Shown here: piece after piece, positions 34,711 to 50,800 of the stretch
Numbering within the stretch: the stretch's first letter is position 1
Layout: each line of letters starts with the position of its first letter
Source of the DNA: Doris montereyensis
Taxonomy: Eukaryota; Mollusca; Gastropoda; Nudibranchia; Dorididae
Assembly (NCBI GenBank): GCA_037039925.1
Contig: JAXRKP010001620.1
Span: 33,501 to 97,500 of the forward strand
Direction of reading: 5' to 3'
DNA length: 64,000 nt
Program-made: the position numbers and the translations under genes
Notes under the pieces: model-generated
Database searches by the model: none
Told to the model about the DNA's origin: nothing
What the model saw: only the letters and a program-made list of their open reading frames with translations

Positions 34711-36439
34711 TTAACAATTTTGTGGGGGTCTGACAAAACCCATTATAAGGTGAACATTTTTAAAATGTTTTTCTTTTTTTGTATAAAATGATAGCCCAAT
34801 GTGTTATAAACATTTAAAACTTGCTTTGATGAAAATCGGTCGAATTTTGACAGTTATGATTGCTTTTGTAAGACAAATTTCAAGACTGCAGGAAACCCCA
34901 TTTTGAGAGAATCGCATTTAATGTTTTTCTTTTGATTTGATAAAAATTTCCAGCTGTGTGCTCAAAAAACAACTTTTAAACACATTTTTAGACATTTTCA
35001 AGGCAAAATATTATAACCGAAAAAAACAAAACAACTCAATTTCCATAAGAATTGGCCTCAACTCACATTTTCCTTCTTTTCTTGATTCAAACTCCTTTCA
35101 CCTTACAACAGGTTTCGTCAGATCTTCACACATTTGTAGTTGAATTAAAAAAAACACGCGCGTTGACTCAAGATTTCAGTTGGTCAATTATTATGGAGAA
35201 GAAAATGAAATTTGAAATATTATTTATTATCTCCCTACTTTTCAGGGGCAAAATGCCGGCCTCTTAACCAGAAGGTTGTTGGCTCAAGCCCCAGCAGGTT
35301 GAAAGGTTTTCTAGAGTTTTTTGGGTACAAGTACAACCCCCCCCCCCCCCCCCCACCACCACCCGGTCCAGTTGGGTGGCTCAACATCTAGTCCCATCAG
35401 AGACAGTAGATGAAAAGGAAGTCCCATGTGCAGATCACAACCGTGTCCCTCACAAGCTCTGCCTTACTACATTCAGCCTTGACAAATTCATGCTGGATAA
35501 CATTTTAACAATTTGTGTAAAATCAATATTATGTGACTTCAATTTCACAAAACATACATGATTATGACAAGAAATAAAAAAAGGGCTGAAAAAATATATT
35601 CAGTAGTCGCTGGATAAATGCACGCCCTTTGGGCGCAGGAAAAGCATGCTGTTAGTTTTATGCACACTGTGTGTTTATGAGAACTATTTTATCATGTAGT
35701 AAAAATTTGGTCAGCAGATGTAGGTGTGTGTTTATGCAGAGTGTGCTTTTATCCAGCATCTACTGTATATGCTTTGTATGGGTTAATATAATTATTATGT
35801 AATTTATAGTACTCTAGAGGGGTGAAAGTGAAAATTATAAGTGCACAATTTCATGAATGCATACACTACAGTCTTAGTCTTATCTAGATCTACATCATCA
35901 CTGTCTGAAACTGCGTCCTTATTTTTAATTTTAAATTAGACCTAAAATGTCATCATAAATATCCCTTTCCTCATCTCCACCCTCATCTTCATCATAAAAC
36001 AACACATTTTTATCACTGTCATCATCTTTTGAGGTCTCATGAAGAATTGTAATGTCATCAGTCAGAAACTGGAACACCAGTCTGGTGACCAAGTTTCAAT
36101 CGTTTATACTATCACCTTGTGTGTAGACACGATGATCAAATTTGTATAAAAGTAAAGGGAATTCATTGCAAAAAAGAGTAGCTATGTTTCTTTTCCAGGT
36201 CAATTGACTATATTCCCATACATTGGCAACAAAGGAAGCTATGTTGTACGACCCAGGCGATAGCGTGTGATGTGAGAGCCAATGGATAGTGGACAATGTC
36301 AGAAGCAAAGGGTTTAAGTTTAAGATCTCTTGGCTGTTTACAGGGTAGTACAGGGCCAATTAAGAACTCCTACCAAAAACACAGAGATCACAGTTGTGGA
36401 TGTGGGTAATAATCCCAAATCAAAATCAACCTGTTTTAC

Positions 36440-37090
36440 ACACAGAGCCATAATGTGCATAAAATGTAAAAACTGGTTGCCATAATTTGCATACAATGTA
36501 AAAACTGTGGTTGCCATAATTTGCATACAATGTAAAAACTGTGCTCGTCATAATTTGCATACAATGTAAAAACTGTGGTCACCATAATTTGCATACAATG
36601 TGAAAACTGTGGTCACCATAATTTGCATACAATGTGAAAACTGTGGTTGCCATAATTTGCATACAATGTGAAAACTGTGGTTGCCATAATTTGCATACAA
36701 TGTGAAAACTGTGGTTGCCATAATTTGCATACAATGTGAAAACTGTGGTTGCCATAAAACAATGTCAAAAGTGGTCGCCATAATTTGCATACAATGTAAA
36801 AACTGTAGTCACCATAATTTGCATACAACGTAAAAACTGTGGTTACCATAATTTGCATACATATACAATGTAAAAACTGTGGTCACCATAATTTGCATAC
36901 ATATACAACGTAAAAACTGTGGTCACCATAATTTGCATACATATACAATGTAAAAACTGTAGTCACCATAATTTGCATACATATACAATGTAAAAACTGT
37001 GGTCACCATAATTTGCATACATATACAATGTCAAAACTGTGGTCACCATAATTTGCATACATATCAACGTAAAAACTGTGGTCACCATTT
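36440..37090 (+). repeat. 34-42 bp array, about nineteen copies
   Basis: Unit CATAATTTGCATACAATGTA plus AAAACTGTGGTCAC. In the right half ATAC is inserted to give a longer variant (GCATACATATACAATGT), so the array has two blocks. ATTTGCAT is an octamer-like word in every unit. Confidence 0.9.
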
Positions 37091-38274
37091 GCAGTGACGA
37101 CATCTCCTGACTGCAGTGCTACCGAGACTTTCTTTAAAACAACCTTTTTTTCTACTCCAGATTTTGATTGACCTTTGTTGCTGCACTCTGCTATTACCAA
37201 ACTGTTAGAGGCGTTGTGGTACCACCATAGTGTTGTCACGTTCACGTTGTTGTAATCATGATGTCACTGGTTCAAACCCCATGGCTAGCCTAGGTGCTTT
37301 TTCATGATGTTGTACTCTTAGGAAAGGTACTTCACTCTGCTTTCTTCACTTGATTCAGGTGGGAATGAGAATCCAGCTGTAGGTCGAGGGAGACCTTGTC
37401 AAGAGTGTTAGTACAGAGCGCCTAACAGGCTGCCGTACCATACGCTCCCTTTGGGAGTTGAGAAAGGCTTTGAGTGAGATGGCCTGCTGGGTCATAGAGG
37501 AAGTACAGTCGATGAGCCTGCACTTGTGTGGGGATATGGAACACTGATTTTCATCTTTATCTTTATTTCCTTTTTATTTTCATTCGGAATTGGAGATTTA
37601 TCTTTGACTTTATTATTACAAGTAATACAAGCTGAGTTTTGAGTACGTTTTACATACAAATACAAGTTGGTTTAAAATAATAACTCGACTGTATCATAAC
37701 ACAGTGGTAATAGTAATAGTTTTAATACTGGCTATACTCTCCTCTTCTTTCCTCTGCTTTTTGTTTCAAATTCGCATTGTATGGACTTCAATAAGCAGAC
37801 TTTTGATTTTTTTTCAATATCCCAGTGCCAGTAGTGATACATGAACTGCTACTGATAGTGTTGGGATTTTTTCTCCTTGGGTGTGAACAGTACAAAAGCA
37901 ATAAACAGGATGCATTTTTTATTATTATTGGGATTGGGAGTGTAGCCATAATTACGATTTTTTATTTTTGAAATGGTCAAAGTCAAAATGATTTGCCATT
38001 TGATGTTGTAACTTTGTGGTGTGCAGCAGAACTGTACATGAATCATATTCATCATGTTTACATAAATGTTTGTAAAAGAGTTAAGTATGCATATATTTAA
38101 ATTATACGTCTTTCAAAGAATATGTGCATGTTGTGAGCTGGAAATGACAAGGTTTCTAAGTCCAGTTGATTGAGGTGTGAATAGTTTGCTTTGCAAGTTT
38201 AGTTGCTTGCAGAACAATTTATAAATAGCTGTAAAGTCGAAGTCGGATGTGTCGGTTGGCATGGGCTACTGATA

Positions 38275-38550
38275 CTGACAGTAGGGATAGGTGTTTCTTC
38301 TTTCCTTTCAATTTTTCACATGTTTTTCTTCTTACCGTTTCCTCACTGCCTGTAGTGGACGGGGTAAATTTCAAAGAAACAGCCAAACAAGTTTTGGCGT
38401 TCCTGAACTTTTGTTTCATGGCAATTTACTGCGACCCACTACTGTATGTGGTGAATGAAGAGGAAACCGATATGAAAGACAAGTGAAAGAGTGAAAGGAA
38501 AGAAGGAGGACCTACCACTACTAGCAACAGCGGCCGCCAACCGACCCACA
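38275..38550. repeat. Dispersed family A, two copies head to head
   Basis: Family A is a ~130-bp repeat: AATTTACCCTGTCCACCATA, TGTGGTGATCTCAGGGTGAA, then an A/G-rich part with GAAAGGAAAGAAGTAGGACC and CTACCAG. Here an inverted copy (38275-38370) faces a direct copy (38425-38550). Other copies: ~3540-3665, 6790-6850, 9578-9700, 10497-11446 (expanded), 16722-16800, 30905-31045(-), 34100-34290(-), 41822-41945(-), 41985-42110(-), 46505-46580 and 54070-54185. Origin unknown. Confidence 0.68.
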
Positions 38551-39056
38551 ACATCCCTGAAATTGCGTAAATGGAACACGCAGACGTCAAAGGTATTTGC
38601 ACTGACAGTCTGCCTGTGAGCTTCTCGACATCGCTGTCACCAAAAAACGAAACTACGACCTTGTCTTTCTCAGCCTGTACTTTGCCGTTCTTGATATGCC
38701 TGGATGGTGGCATATACTATGTAATCTATATACAGAATTATGATTTGCTCGTTTGTTGTGTGTCAAAGGCTCTGCTGCAAGGCCACTATGAACGAGTAAC
38801 CTTATTTTGCATGCAGGTTCTATTCTAAATGATATTGTTTGAGCAATTTTTTTACTAGAACTAGAAGTGAAGGGAAGTTTCATTGTTTCCCTGTTTTTAA
38901 GAGAATTTCCATTTACCAAAGCCGCAATAGTCAATAGGTTTTGAAATTGAAAATGAAAAGTTGGAATAGTATCACTTACGCCTAGCCACACAACCTCAAT
39001 ATCGAATCCTGGCGCGATCTAATAATTGTACTTGATTTCACCCAGGTTGTAACATG

Positions 39057-39372
39057 CTTGTATGAAATAAATATATCATGTATCTCTTCATTTGATTTTA
39101 AATGGTGACACATGAAATAAATATATCATGTATCTCTTCATTTGATTTTAAATGGTGACACATGAAATAAATATATCATGTATCCCTTCATTTGATTTTA
39201 AATGGTGACACATGAAATAAATATATCATGTATCTCTTCATTTGATTTTAAATGGTGACACATGAAATAAATATATCATGTATCTCTTCATTTGCTTTTA
39301 AATGGTGACACATGAAATAAATATATCATGTATCTCTTCATTTGCTTTTAAATGGTGACACATGAAATAAAT
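39057..39372 (+). repeat. 50-bp array, six nearly identical copies
   Basis: Unit TGAAATAAATATATCATGTA, TCTCTTCATTTGATTTTAAA, TGGTGACACA. Copies differ at only a few positions. Confidence 0.92.
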
Positions 39373-39427
39373 ACACCCCTGGAAAGGCATTTCTCTGTCT
39401 AGTATCACCAACATTTGTTCATATGTC

Positions 39428-39725
39428 ATGGTGACGGCAGTGACAGAGTGGTAAGGCTGCCAAACTTGTGATCATGATGTCCCGGGTTTGAATCCTAGCA
39501 AAGCTAGGTCCGACATTGTGTTCTATGGGAAAGACATGTAACATGCATTTCTCCCACTGGACTCAGGTGCAAATGGGTACAAGCACTAGCTTGGGAGTGA
39601 AAACCTGCTTCAGACTATCGTCTGTCCAGGGGTGATTATTATCATGTGTTCTGCTTCACGCTGTAGAAACCAGGATAAACTCCGGCTCTATGGGCCATAA
39701 TGGCCTTACTTGAAGGAACTTTACT
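39428..39725 (+). mobile_element. SINE-like family B copy (tRNA-derived head)
   Basis: The head has a tRNA-like B box (GGGTTTGAATCCTAGCAAAG), then the family body AGCACTAGCTTGGGAGTGAA ... CGTCTGTCCAGGGGTGATTA ... ending CCGGCTCTATGGGCCATAAT. It is a near-complete ~300-bp copy. Others lie at ~3820-3995(-), 23190-23335 (head only), 37230-37560, 50014-50280(-), 54430-54655(-), 60310-60600(-), 61290-61465 (tail) and 63090-63355. Confidence 0.72.
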
Positions 39726-40764
39726 TACTTACTATGTTGGTATCAATTGTCAGATGCGTTACACACTGACACTGACAGATGTGTCACTTCAATTTTACTT
39801 TTCACACCACAGTAATGGGAGTCTTGCTAACACTAACACTAACACACTTTCCCGACACTGACAAATGTCAGTGTGAAGACAATTTAACATTAGGCTGCAA
39901 ACACAGTCAACCCGTTCTCACATTGGAATTCACTCTCATTCTCAACTTGCAAAATTGGCAGGAGCTCTAAATAATCATATCGTCGACATCAGCGCTAATG
40001 CTGTCATTCAAGGGACCATCCAGGTTTTTCTTTTTGTTGGATTTTTTTGTTTATCAATGAAATCCAAAACATTATTACCGTGGTTGTATTTTTTTGTTTG
40101 TCTTTTGATTAAATTGGCCACCTGCTGCAGCTCTGGTGGTCAATGTTGACAATGCAAGACTTGTTGTTTTTAATATTTAATAGATTATTGTACGTATTAA
40201 TTATTATGTGATGTTATGTTTGTGTGTATGTTTGAGTGTTTTGGTTATATATATATTTTCAACGATGAACTAGATCTATATGTTACAAGATGCAAGGTGA
40301 CACCAAGTACGGATACTGTCTTTGATACTTAGGTAAGGCGGGATTTTCATTTTCATTGCATATCTAATGACATAACAATAAAAAATGTAGTGGATTGAAT
40401 GCAAAAAATCTTTTTCCAATCAATTGAAATACTGATTTTACCCAAGAGTTTATTCACAAAGAACCTAAAGCAGGCTATTTGAAATCTACCTGTGAAATAT
40501 GGCGGTTGTGGGTGCAGTGGTTCCTGAGATTAGAGCGGTCAAAAATCGAGAGGTACAGTTTTGTATAAAGATATATATACACATTATTAATTAATAATTA
40601 ATTTTTTTATTTTTAGTCTGTTTTTTTGTTGTGGGCGATTAGCAAGCAACACTACTGGCAAGACACACTTCTCTCCTTTCCCTCCGGGGATCATGGTGGT
40701 CCAGAGGCAAGTTGTCAGCCTCTCAACCAGGCAGGTTAAAACGTTTTCTGAAATTTCTACTAAT

Positions 40765-41790
40765 CCACTTATCTCACCTTAGATGTAGATGTGGGTAATA
40801 AATTAAAAATCCTATTCCTACTAATCCACTTAGATCACCTTAGATGTAGATGTGGGTAATAAATTAAAAATCCTATTCCTACTAATCACTTAGATCACCT
40901 TAGATGTGGATGTGGGTAATAAATTAAAAATCCTATTCCTACTAAACCACTTAGATCACCTTAGATGTGGATGTGGGTAATAAATTAAAAAATCCTATTC
41001 CTACTAAACCACTTAGATCACCTTAGATGTAGATGTGGGTAATAAATTAAAAATTCTATTCCTATCAAACACTCAAATATCACCTTAGATGTAGATGTGG
41101 GTAATAAATTAAAAAATCCTATTCCTACTAAACCACTTAGATCACCTTAGATGTAGATGTGGGTAATAAATTAAAAATTCTATTCCTATCAAACACTCAA
41201 ATATCACCTTAGATGTGGATGTGGGTAATAAATTAAAAATCCTATTCCTACTAAACCACTTAGATCACCTTAGATGTGGATGTGGGTAATAAATTAAAAA
41301 TCCTATTCCTACTAAACCACTTAGATCACCTTAGATGTGGATGTGGGTAATAAATTAAAATTCTATTCCTACTAAACCACTTAGATCACCTTAGATGTAG
41401 ATGTGGGTAATAAATTAAAAATCCTATTCCTACTAAACCACTTAGATCACCTTAGATGTAGATGTGGGTAATAAATTAAAAATCCTATTCCTACTAAACC
41501 ACTTAGATCACCTTAGATGTAGATGTGGGTAATAAATTAAAAATCCTATTCCTACTAAACCACTTAGATCACCTTAGATGTAGATGTGGGTAATAAATTA
41601 AAAATTCTATTCCTATCAAACACTCAAATATCACCTTAGATGTAGATGTGGGTAATAAATTAAAAATTCTATTCCTACCAAACCACAAATATCACCTTAG
41701 ATGTAGATATGTGGGTAATAAATTTAATTTTTATTCCTATCAAACCACTAAGCTCATCTTAGATGTAGATGTGGGTAATAAAATTAAAAC
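40765..41790 (+). repeat. ~61-bp satellite derived from the SINE family C tail
   Basis: About 17 units of ACCACTTAGATCACCTTAGA, TGTAGATGTGGGTAATAAAT and TAAAAATCCTATTCCTACTA. The unit resembles the 3' end of SINE C (ACTAAAAACCCCAGAGATCA followed by TCTTAGTTGTGG). It begins where a SINE C head (40688-40750) breaks off. Two unit variants alternate around 41040-41220. Confidence 0.82.
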
Positions 41791-42110
41791 AAAAAATCAA
41801 ATCAAAATTGATTTCACTCTGCTGGTAGGTCCTATTAGTATTTCTTTTCTTTTCTTCTTTCACTTATCTTTCACCTTGCTGTTTCCTCTTAATTCATCCT
41901 GAGATCACCGTAATGGTGATGTGGTAAATTTCGATGAAACAAACCTTTCACTCTTGCTTGAAAGCGTCTTTTTGCTTGCCGTTTTTGTGGGTGGTTGGCA
42001 GGCACTGCTGGTAGGTCCTACTTCTTTCGCCTTACTCTTTCAAGTATCTTTCATGTTGCTGTTTCCTCTTATTTCACTCTTTGAGATCACCAACTGCCAA
42101 TGGTGGATAT

Positions 42111-42430
42111 TGGCTTGGTTCTTTTCTGGGATTATTTTTTTTTCTACCCTCTGTTCAGAGTCCTCGAAACGAAGACTCAAAGCTTACGGCCTCAGCTGGC
42201 TTGGGGCCAGTTGTGGGTCCCTGCCGGCTTAACCCGTCCGTCGGCGATCAGGTTGGCTCAACTGAGTTACACTGGGAAAAAGGGAGCCACCCTTTCAATG
42301 CCGCGGCTCGCTTAACTCTTTTTTTCTCGGGAACAGATTTAGAGGTATTTTAGGAAACTCACCCATTTTTGGGCTGAGTTCTCATGAAAATGACCGTATT
42401 TTAGACGATCGAAGGCCGTTGATTTTACCA
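42111..42430. other. CpG-richer island of unknown origin
   Basis: Follows a family A copy. Contains ACCCGTCCGTCGGCGATCAG and TTCAATGCCGCGGCTCGCTT, much richer in CpG than the surroundings and open in several short frames. It may be part of a DNA transposon or retroelement; no motif decides. Confidence 0.35.
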
Positions 42431-42473
42431 GGTTTTGTGCTTCTCCATGTTTCACAGATTACCAGCCACACTT

Positions 42474-42585
42474 TCATTCATTCATTCATTCATTCATTCA
42501 TTCAATAAATCATTCATTTATTCAATCAATCAATCAATCAATCATTCATTCATTCATTCATTCAATCATTCATTCATTCACTTAT
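42474..42585 (+). repeat. ATTC tetranucleotide repeat
   Basis: ATTC with a block of AATC in the middle. Intergenic. Confidence 0.9.
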
Positions 42586-42769
42586 CTTTGCTTTGTTCGT
42601 GTGTGATTGGAAGGAGTTGCAGCTACTGCTAGGTCTTCCTTCTATTCGTGTGTACTTGTACTTTTTCACACATCAGTCACGCTGTCAGTATCATACACAC
42701 CTTTGGAGCAAATCATCAAATATTCCCTTTTTTGGCAGGTAAACAAACAATTCTTATATTGATCCATCC

Positions 42770-43140
42770 AAGCAGGTGGGGACTAGGTGGTCAAGAGGCA
42801 ACGTGTCGTCAGCATGTCGACCAAAGGTCATGAGTTCATCCCCAACACACTGAACAATTTTCTCAATTTTTTCCCTGAGTAAGACATAAACTAAAACCCA
42901 CCCCCGGTCCAGGTATGTGGCTCAACACCTAGTCCCATTCGGAGACGGAGTCATAAACAAAGCGGTCCTGTATGCAGACGACAACACTCTGTGCTGGTTA
43001 AAGATCCCATGGTTGTTTACAAAGCAGTCCGGGCAAAATTGAAAAATTCTTTACTAAAAACCCCAGAGATCATCTTAGTTGTGGGGGGGGGTGCAATCAA
43101 ATCAAATCAAATCAAATCAAATCAAATCAAAATATCATAA
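42770..43140 (+). mobile_element. SINE-like family C copy with AAATC tail
   Basis: Forward copy: head TGGTCAAGAGGCAACGTGTC, body CTCAACACCTAGTCCCATTC, CCATGGTTGTTTACAAAGCA, end AACCCCAGAGATCATCTTAG, then G-run and an AAATC repeat (43098-43132). The best-preserved 3' end of the family in this window. Confidence 0.68.
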
Positions 43141-43750
43141 TAAAAGAAACAAAAGAACTTGGCATGTGGCCAAATATAAGTCAATAATATACTTCATTTA
43201 TTTTTTTTTACTGAACTTTTTGGTACCAAAATGCTGTGTTGTACTCATATGTATTTATATATCATATATGGAGAGAGGGAAGGGGGGGGGATGGTATACA
43301 TGCATAATAGTAATACACAAATTGCATTCATATTTATAAAGGTGATTTCTCTAACTTTGTGTGAGGTAAACTCAGAAAATCACTGCACCCACGACCACCA
43401 TGTTTCGCATGGAGGCTAAACTAGCCTAGCCTACTTTAGGTTCTCATTGTATTCAATTTTAGTTCAAGACAGTATTTGAATTCTTTATTTTTTTAACTTG
43501 TTTGTTCACCATGAGGAAACTTTTGATTGTCTTTAAATCTAAGTCATTGATTTCCGGTCACTATAAAAGAGACCACATAACCTCAATACTAGGTATTGAC
43601 TCAACCTAAGTAATAATAATAATCGTATTTCCAGATTTGATCACCTTTATCCAGTACAGTGGTTTCTGAGTTCCCTGTAGTCACAGTTTGAGAGACCCAG
43701 CAGCTTTATTGCAAAGACGAATCATGATCCACCATTGTTTCCATGATATG

Positions 43751-43784
<34 letters not shown>

Positions 43785-44829
43785 ATAAAATATAGTATGA
43801 TGATATAATATATTTCATAACATATTGATGGCAAAGAAAGAACACAGTCATTGAAGAGAACACATCTGAATTGCATAGAAATGGAGATGGGAGTGGGGGG
43901 GATAGGGATTGGTTGCAAAAGGGAGGAATAATGTACAAGACACTGCTATGAAAGCCCTTTGACATGGATATGATGACTACAAGTGGAATGGCAATGGCTG
44001 CATAGAGAGAAGTCTACAAAGATATCACTACCGGTATTCGGCCAGTTGGAAGTTCATGATTTTTTCTCTATAATAACAACTTTGCCTGTTATTATTGGCA
44101 TGTTTATTTCTCATTTCATAAATTAATATGTGTCTTTATTGTTGGTATTTAAATTCAGTCCAATTTGGCATTGCTTGAGAAACGACAAAACACAACGACA
44201 ACAAAATTTCCACCAAAAATATTTCTTATAAGACCTGGAACCCTTCCAACCCTCCCCACCGCCCCCCTCCCAAGCAAAACGAACCATTCTGTACACTTGA
44301 AGACACACCCATTTAACCTATGTGTCAATTGGTACCATTCTGCACACTTAAAGACACTTAAAACACATTTTCCAATTTGTCCTTGACCTAGAAGTAAATT
44401 GATACCAGCATGACCTGGCAATGTGTCGAACTCTCAGCCAGACGGTAGTGAGTTCATCAAGCCGTGACAGATTGAAAAGTTTTAGAGTAAAACCCATCGT
44501 CTGACGGTTTACCAACTGAGCGGACGCTTCAATATCTTATTGTAGCTGTGAGTAAAATCAAAATCAAAATCCATCGACTTTACACTATAGAAAGCGCAAT
44601 AAGCTCCGCTTCTATGGGCCCTAACAGCCATGAACAAAATTTGATTCTTGCACCTTAATATGACCTCTTGTCATTTATAACTTTTCAATGTTTAAAATTG
44701 TATTTTTGGTGTGTTGGAAAGCTTCCTCAATACCTATAATTGGTGTCAATATCAAAATTAAAGTTCTTGACAAAAGCCCTAAAATGTCCAAATAAACAAA
44801 CCCATGTCATTGAAGTTTTAGTGTTTGTG

Positions 44830-47680
<2,851 letters not shown>

Positions 47681-47897
47681 TCACTGTGCCGACTTCCTTA
47701 AGCTTCGCCCACTGACGGCAAGGCCAAGCATGTAATTGATCAAACTCGCTTGGATCATGACCTGCTCCGTTCCCTTGAACATCATCGTAAGCGGGTCGAC
47801 CTCCGTTTCTTTGACGGCTGGAGCCATTAGTGTGGGACCAAATATCGTTGACAGATTGTTGATAGACATTTTGTTCTTTGCCACATTCCGTGCAACA
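47681..47897 (-). CDS. ABR: BCR/ABR-like last exon: RhoGAP end and C-terminus
   Basis: TTTTCAG acceptor. It encodes SVARNVAKNKMSINNLSTIF, GPTLMAPAVKETEVD and MMFKGTEQVMIQASLINYML, ending GLAVSGRSLRKSAQ with TGA at 47681-47683. The NKMS-x-x-NL-[SA]-T-[IV]-FGPTL box completes the GAP domain. The tail is shorter than in vertebrates and has no PDZ-type end. In another frame an opening continues to 47472, so a hidden indel near the stop cannot be excluded. Confidence 0.88.
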
Positions 47898-50800
47898 CTG
47901 AAAAATGAAAAATAAGACAATTTTTGAGCTTTTAAATGTTTAAATAAATGTCCAGAAAACAAAGCGTTAAATAAGAAACCGCCATTGCTACCTAACAGCA
48001 TTTTGATTCACAACATTCCCTTAACTCATAACAAAGAAAAGTAAATGCGGTTTTTGATTTGCTTCATGAGAATTTATCCCATCCAACACATGCAGTCATT
48101 TAAAAAATATCAAGATATTTTGCTTTATTTGACTTTACTTTTACTAGCCTACTCATTGATGCAAGCCTGCAGTTGACTGGACAAACGTCCATCCTTAATA
48201 TATTTTGTATTTGTTCTCATAGTTTGTAAGGGGTCTAGTTTAAAAGCCTATAATTGTGATTACATGATCGACCTTATTTCAATAATTGACAGGAATCTCC
48301 CGCTAGAGCCTGAAAGGGGAAGCTACTGACCTGACTAGATGCTCCAGAATGCAGACAGACGTGTAATAATTGGTGTCTGGCAGGCTGTGATACAGGGACA
48401 GGAGGCACTGGCTTTTGGCTTCTTCGTCTTGTAACTCTGCAAGTGAAAGTTCCATCAAATAAAATAGTCATGGGTTTATTAATTTGTTTTTTTTTCAGAT
48501 GGATTTACTGTTTTTTGTTTTTGTTTTTCATTCAAAAAATTTTAAAAATGATCCCTTTCCCTCTCTTAGGATACAGATCAAAACATATGCTTCCCTTTCT
48601 ATATCAAAACATACACTTAGCTTTGAAACAAAGTTTATATAAAAAATATGTTTGGCTTTGAAACAAAGTTTATATCAAAACATACGCTTCCCTTTGAAAC
48701 AAAGTTTTATGTTAAAACATACGCTTAGCTTTGAAACAAAGTTAATATCAAAACATACGCTCCCCTTTCAAACAAAGTTTATATCAAAACATACGCTAAG
48801 CTTTGAAACAAATTTTATTTCAAAACATACGCTTAGCTTTGAAACAAAGTTTATATCAAAACATACGCTTAGCTCTGAAACAAAGTTTATATTAAAACCT
48901 TGAATGGACGACAAAAATTTATTATTACTTACTTAGCGTGTCAATAAAATTCTGGTAGAGGGTTTCGGTGAACAGAGGCTCCGGAAGCTCTCTCAGGTAC
49001 ATCTTAAGAATTCCGTCACCGCATGGATGTCGACATCTTTCAACGACTCAGCCCCGGATCTGATGTCTGATGACAGATAAACACACCAATGTGACAGATA
49101 AATACATCAATGACAGATAAAAATACACCAATGTGATGGATAGATACACCAATGTGACAGATAAATACACCAATGTGACAGATAAAAACACCAATGTGAT
49201 ATGTGATGGATTAATACACCAATGTGACAGATAAATACACCAATGTGATGGATAAATACACCAATGTGACGGATAAATACACCAATGTGACGGATAAATA
49301 CACCAATGTGACTTTGATTTTTTGTTTGTTTGATTTAATCCACATCAACTACTAAGGTCATATTGGGGACATTAGTAGGATTTTAAATTTTGCTAACTGC
49401 CTTGTAAACAGCCAAGGGATCTTTAATCTGCACAGAGTGTCGTGATCTGCATGGCGACCTCCTTTTAATTGTCCGTCTCCGATGGGATTAAGTGTGGATC
49501 CACCTACCTGGACCAAGGGAGTATGTTTTACTCAAGAAAAAAAGTCAAAAACTTTTCAACCTGCCGGGCTTGAACCCACGGCCTTTTGGTTGAGAGGCCG
49601 ACACATTGCTTCTGGACTACCAAATCCCCGCACCGACGTGAGAAATAAATACACCAACACAACAAAACTTCAATAGAAAGATGTTTTTACATTGAATTTG
49701 AAACTTACATTGAAAGTTTCCAATTTGGACGTAAGATATTTAGAAACAAAAAGGCTTTATTATGTATGCAATAAAAACTACATCATGATGCATATACATA
49801 ACGCAAACACAAATGCACACACACATGCACACTATCATTATCCATTTTCGAAAAAGATTTCATGTTAAAGCAAGCCTACGTAACAAAATTAGATTAAATC
49901 AAAATACTTGAAAATCATATGTGCTGTAGTAATACTTAAGAATTGAGTAAAACGTAAAACTTCTTTCCATAACAGTCTAGAAGGAAGTTTACATTTTACT
50001 CAATTCTTGAGTATTACATAGTCTGGGCTTATCCTGGTCCCTATAGCATCAAGCAGAACAGTTGATCCTAATCACCTCCTTGACAGGATGCTAGTCTGAC
50101 GCAGGTTTTTATTCCCAAGCTGTGACTTGTACTCATTTGCACTTGAGTCGAGTGGGGAGAATATGTGTTGCGTGTCTTTCCGTAGAACACTATGTCAGAC
50201 CTAGCATTGCTGGGATTCGAACCCAGGACCTCATGATCCCAAGTCTGGCAATCTATCCAATAGGCCACCGACACTACACTTAACATTTTGTTGTTGGTCA
50301 GTTATCATGAAGTAAGATGATGGACGATGGGATAGTGACTAGGAAGGGAGTGAAAAAAGGTGGGGGAGGGGGGGGGGAGGGATGGTTGCAAGACTAAAAA
50401 ATATCAAGGTCAATGCTTTTCAAATGACTGTGCCAGGATTTCAGGATTTGAACCTTTAATCTCCCAGAATTCAAGGCCAGAGCCCTGCTTCAGAACAATA
50501 CTCAAGTCAGCCCTATGTCCTGTCAGGGTGTACTGGAAGAAAACACTCACTTTTATCGAAAAGCTTTTTGATTCGCTGTAAGTCTGAAGTGACTCCTGAG
50601 ACTCTGTAAATTCCAGTTCGTCCAATCCTGTAACGACAGAAAAGACAGAGACATACAGACACCGTGTCAACGGTTGTTGTTGTTAAGGCCGCCATACCAC
50701 TCAAGCGACAGCATAACCACGGGACAAGTAATGACATGCTTACAACCAGAAAGGAGAAAAATCTCACAATGAAGTAGGAGTTACTTACAGGATAGATTTT

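Noticed and set aside
36440..37090. CRISPR-like regular spacing
   Set aside because: The whole unit is repeated, with no unique spacers, in animal DNA. The same applies to the arrays at 48590-48900, 53475-54030 and 5915-6500.
38530..38713. Minus-strand frame HIKNGKVQAEKDKVVVSFFG
   Set aside because: Looks protein-like but has no confident acceptor, donor or neighbour exon and runs into a family A repeat; family not recognised.
42648..42833. 61-aa frame after the ATTC repeat
   Set aside because: Runs into a SINE C head; no coding evidence.
49482..49676. 64-aa frame with QPAGLEPTAFWLRG
   Set aside because: A well-known type of spurious peptide from a tRNA-like SINE head (family C); not a gene.
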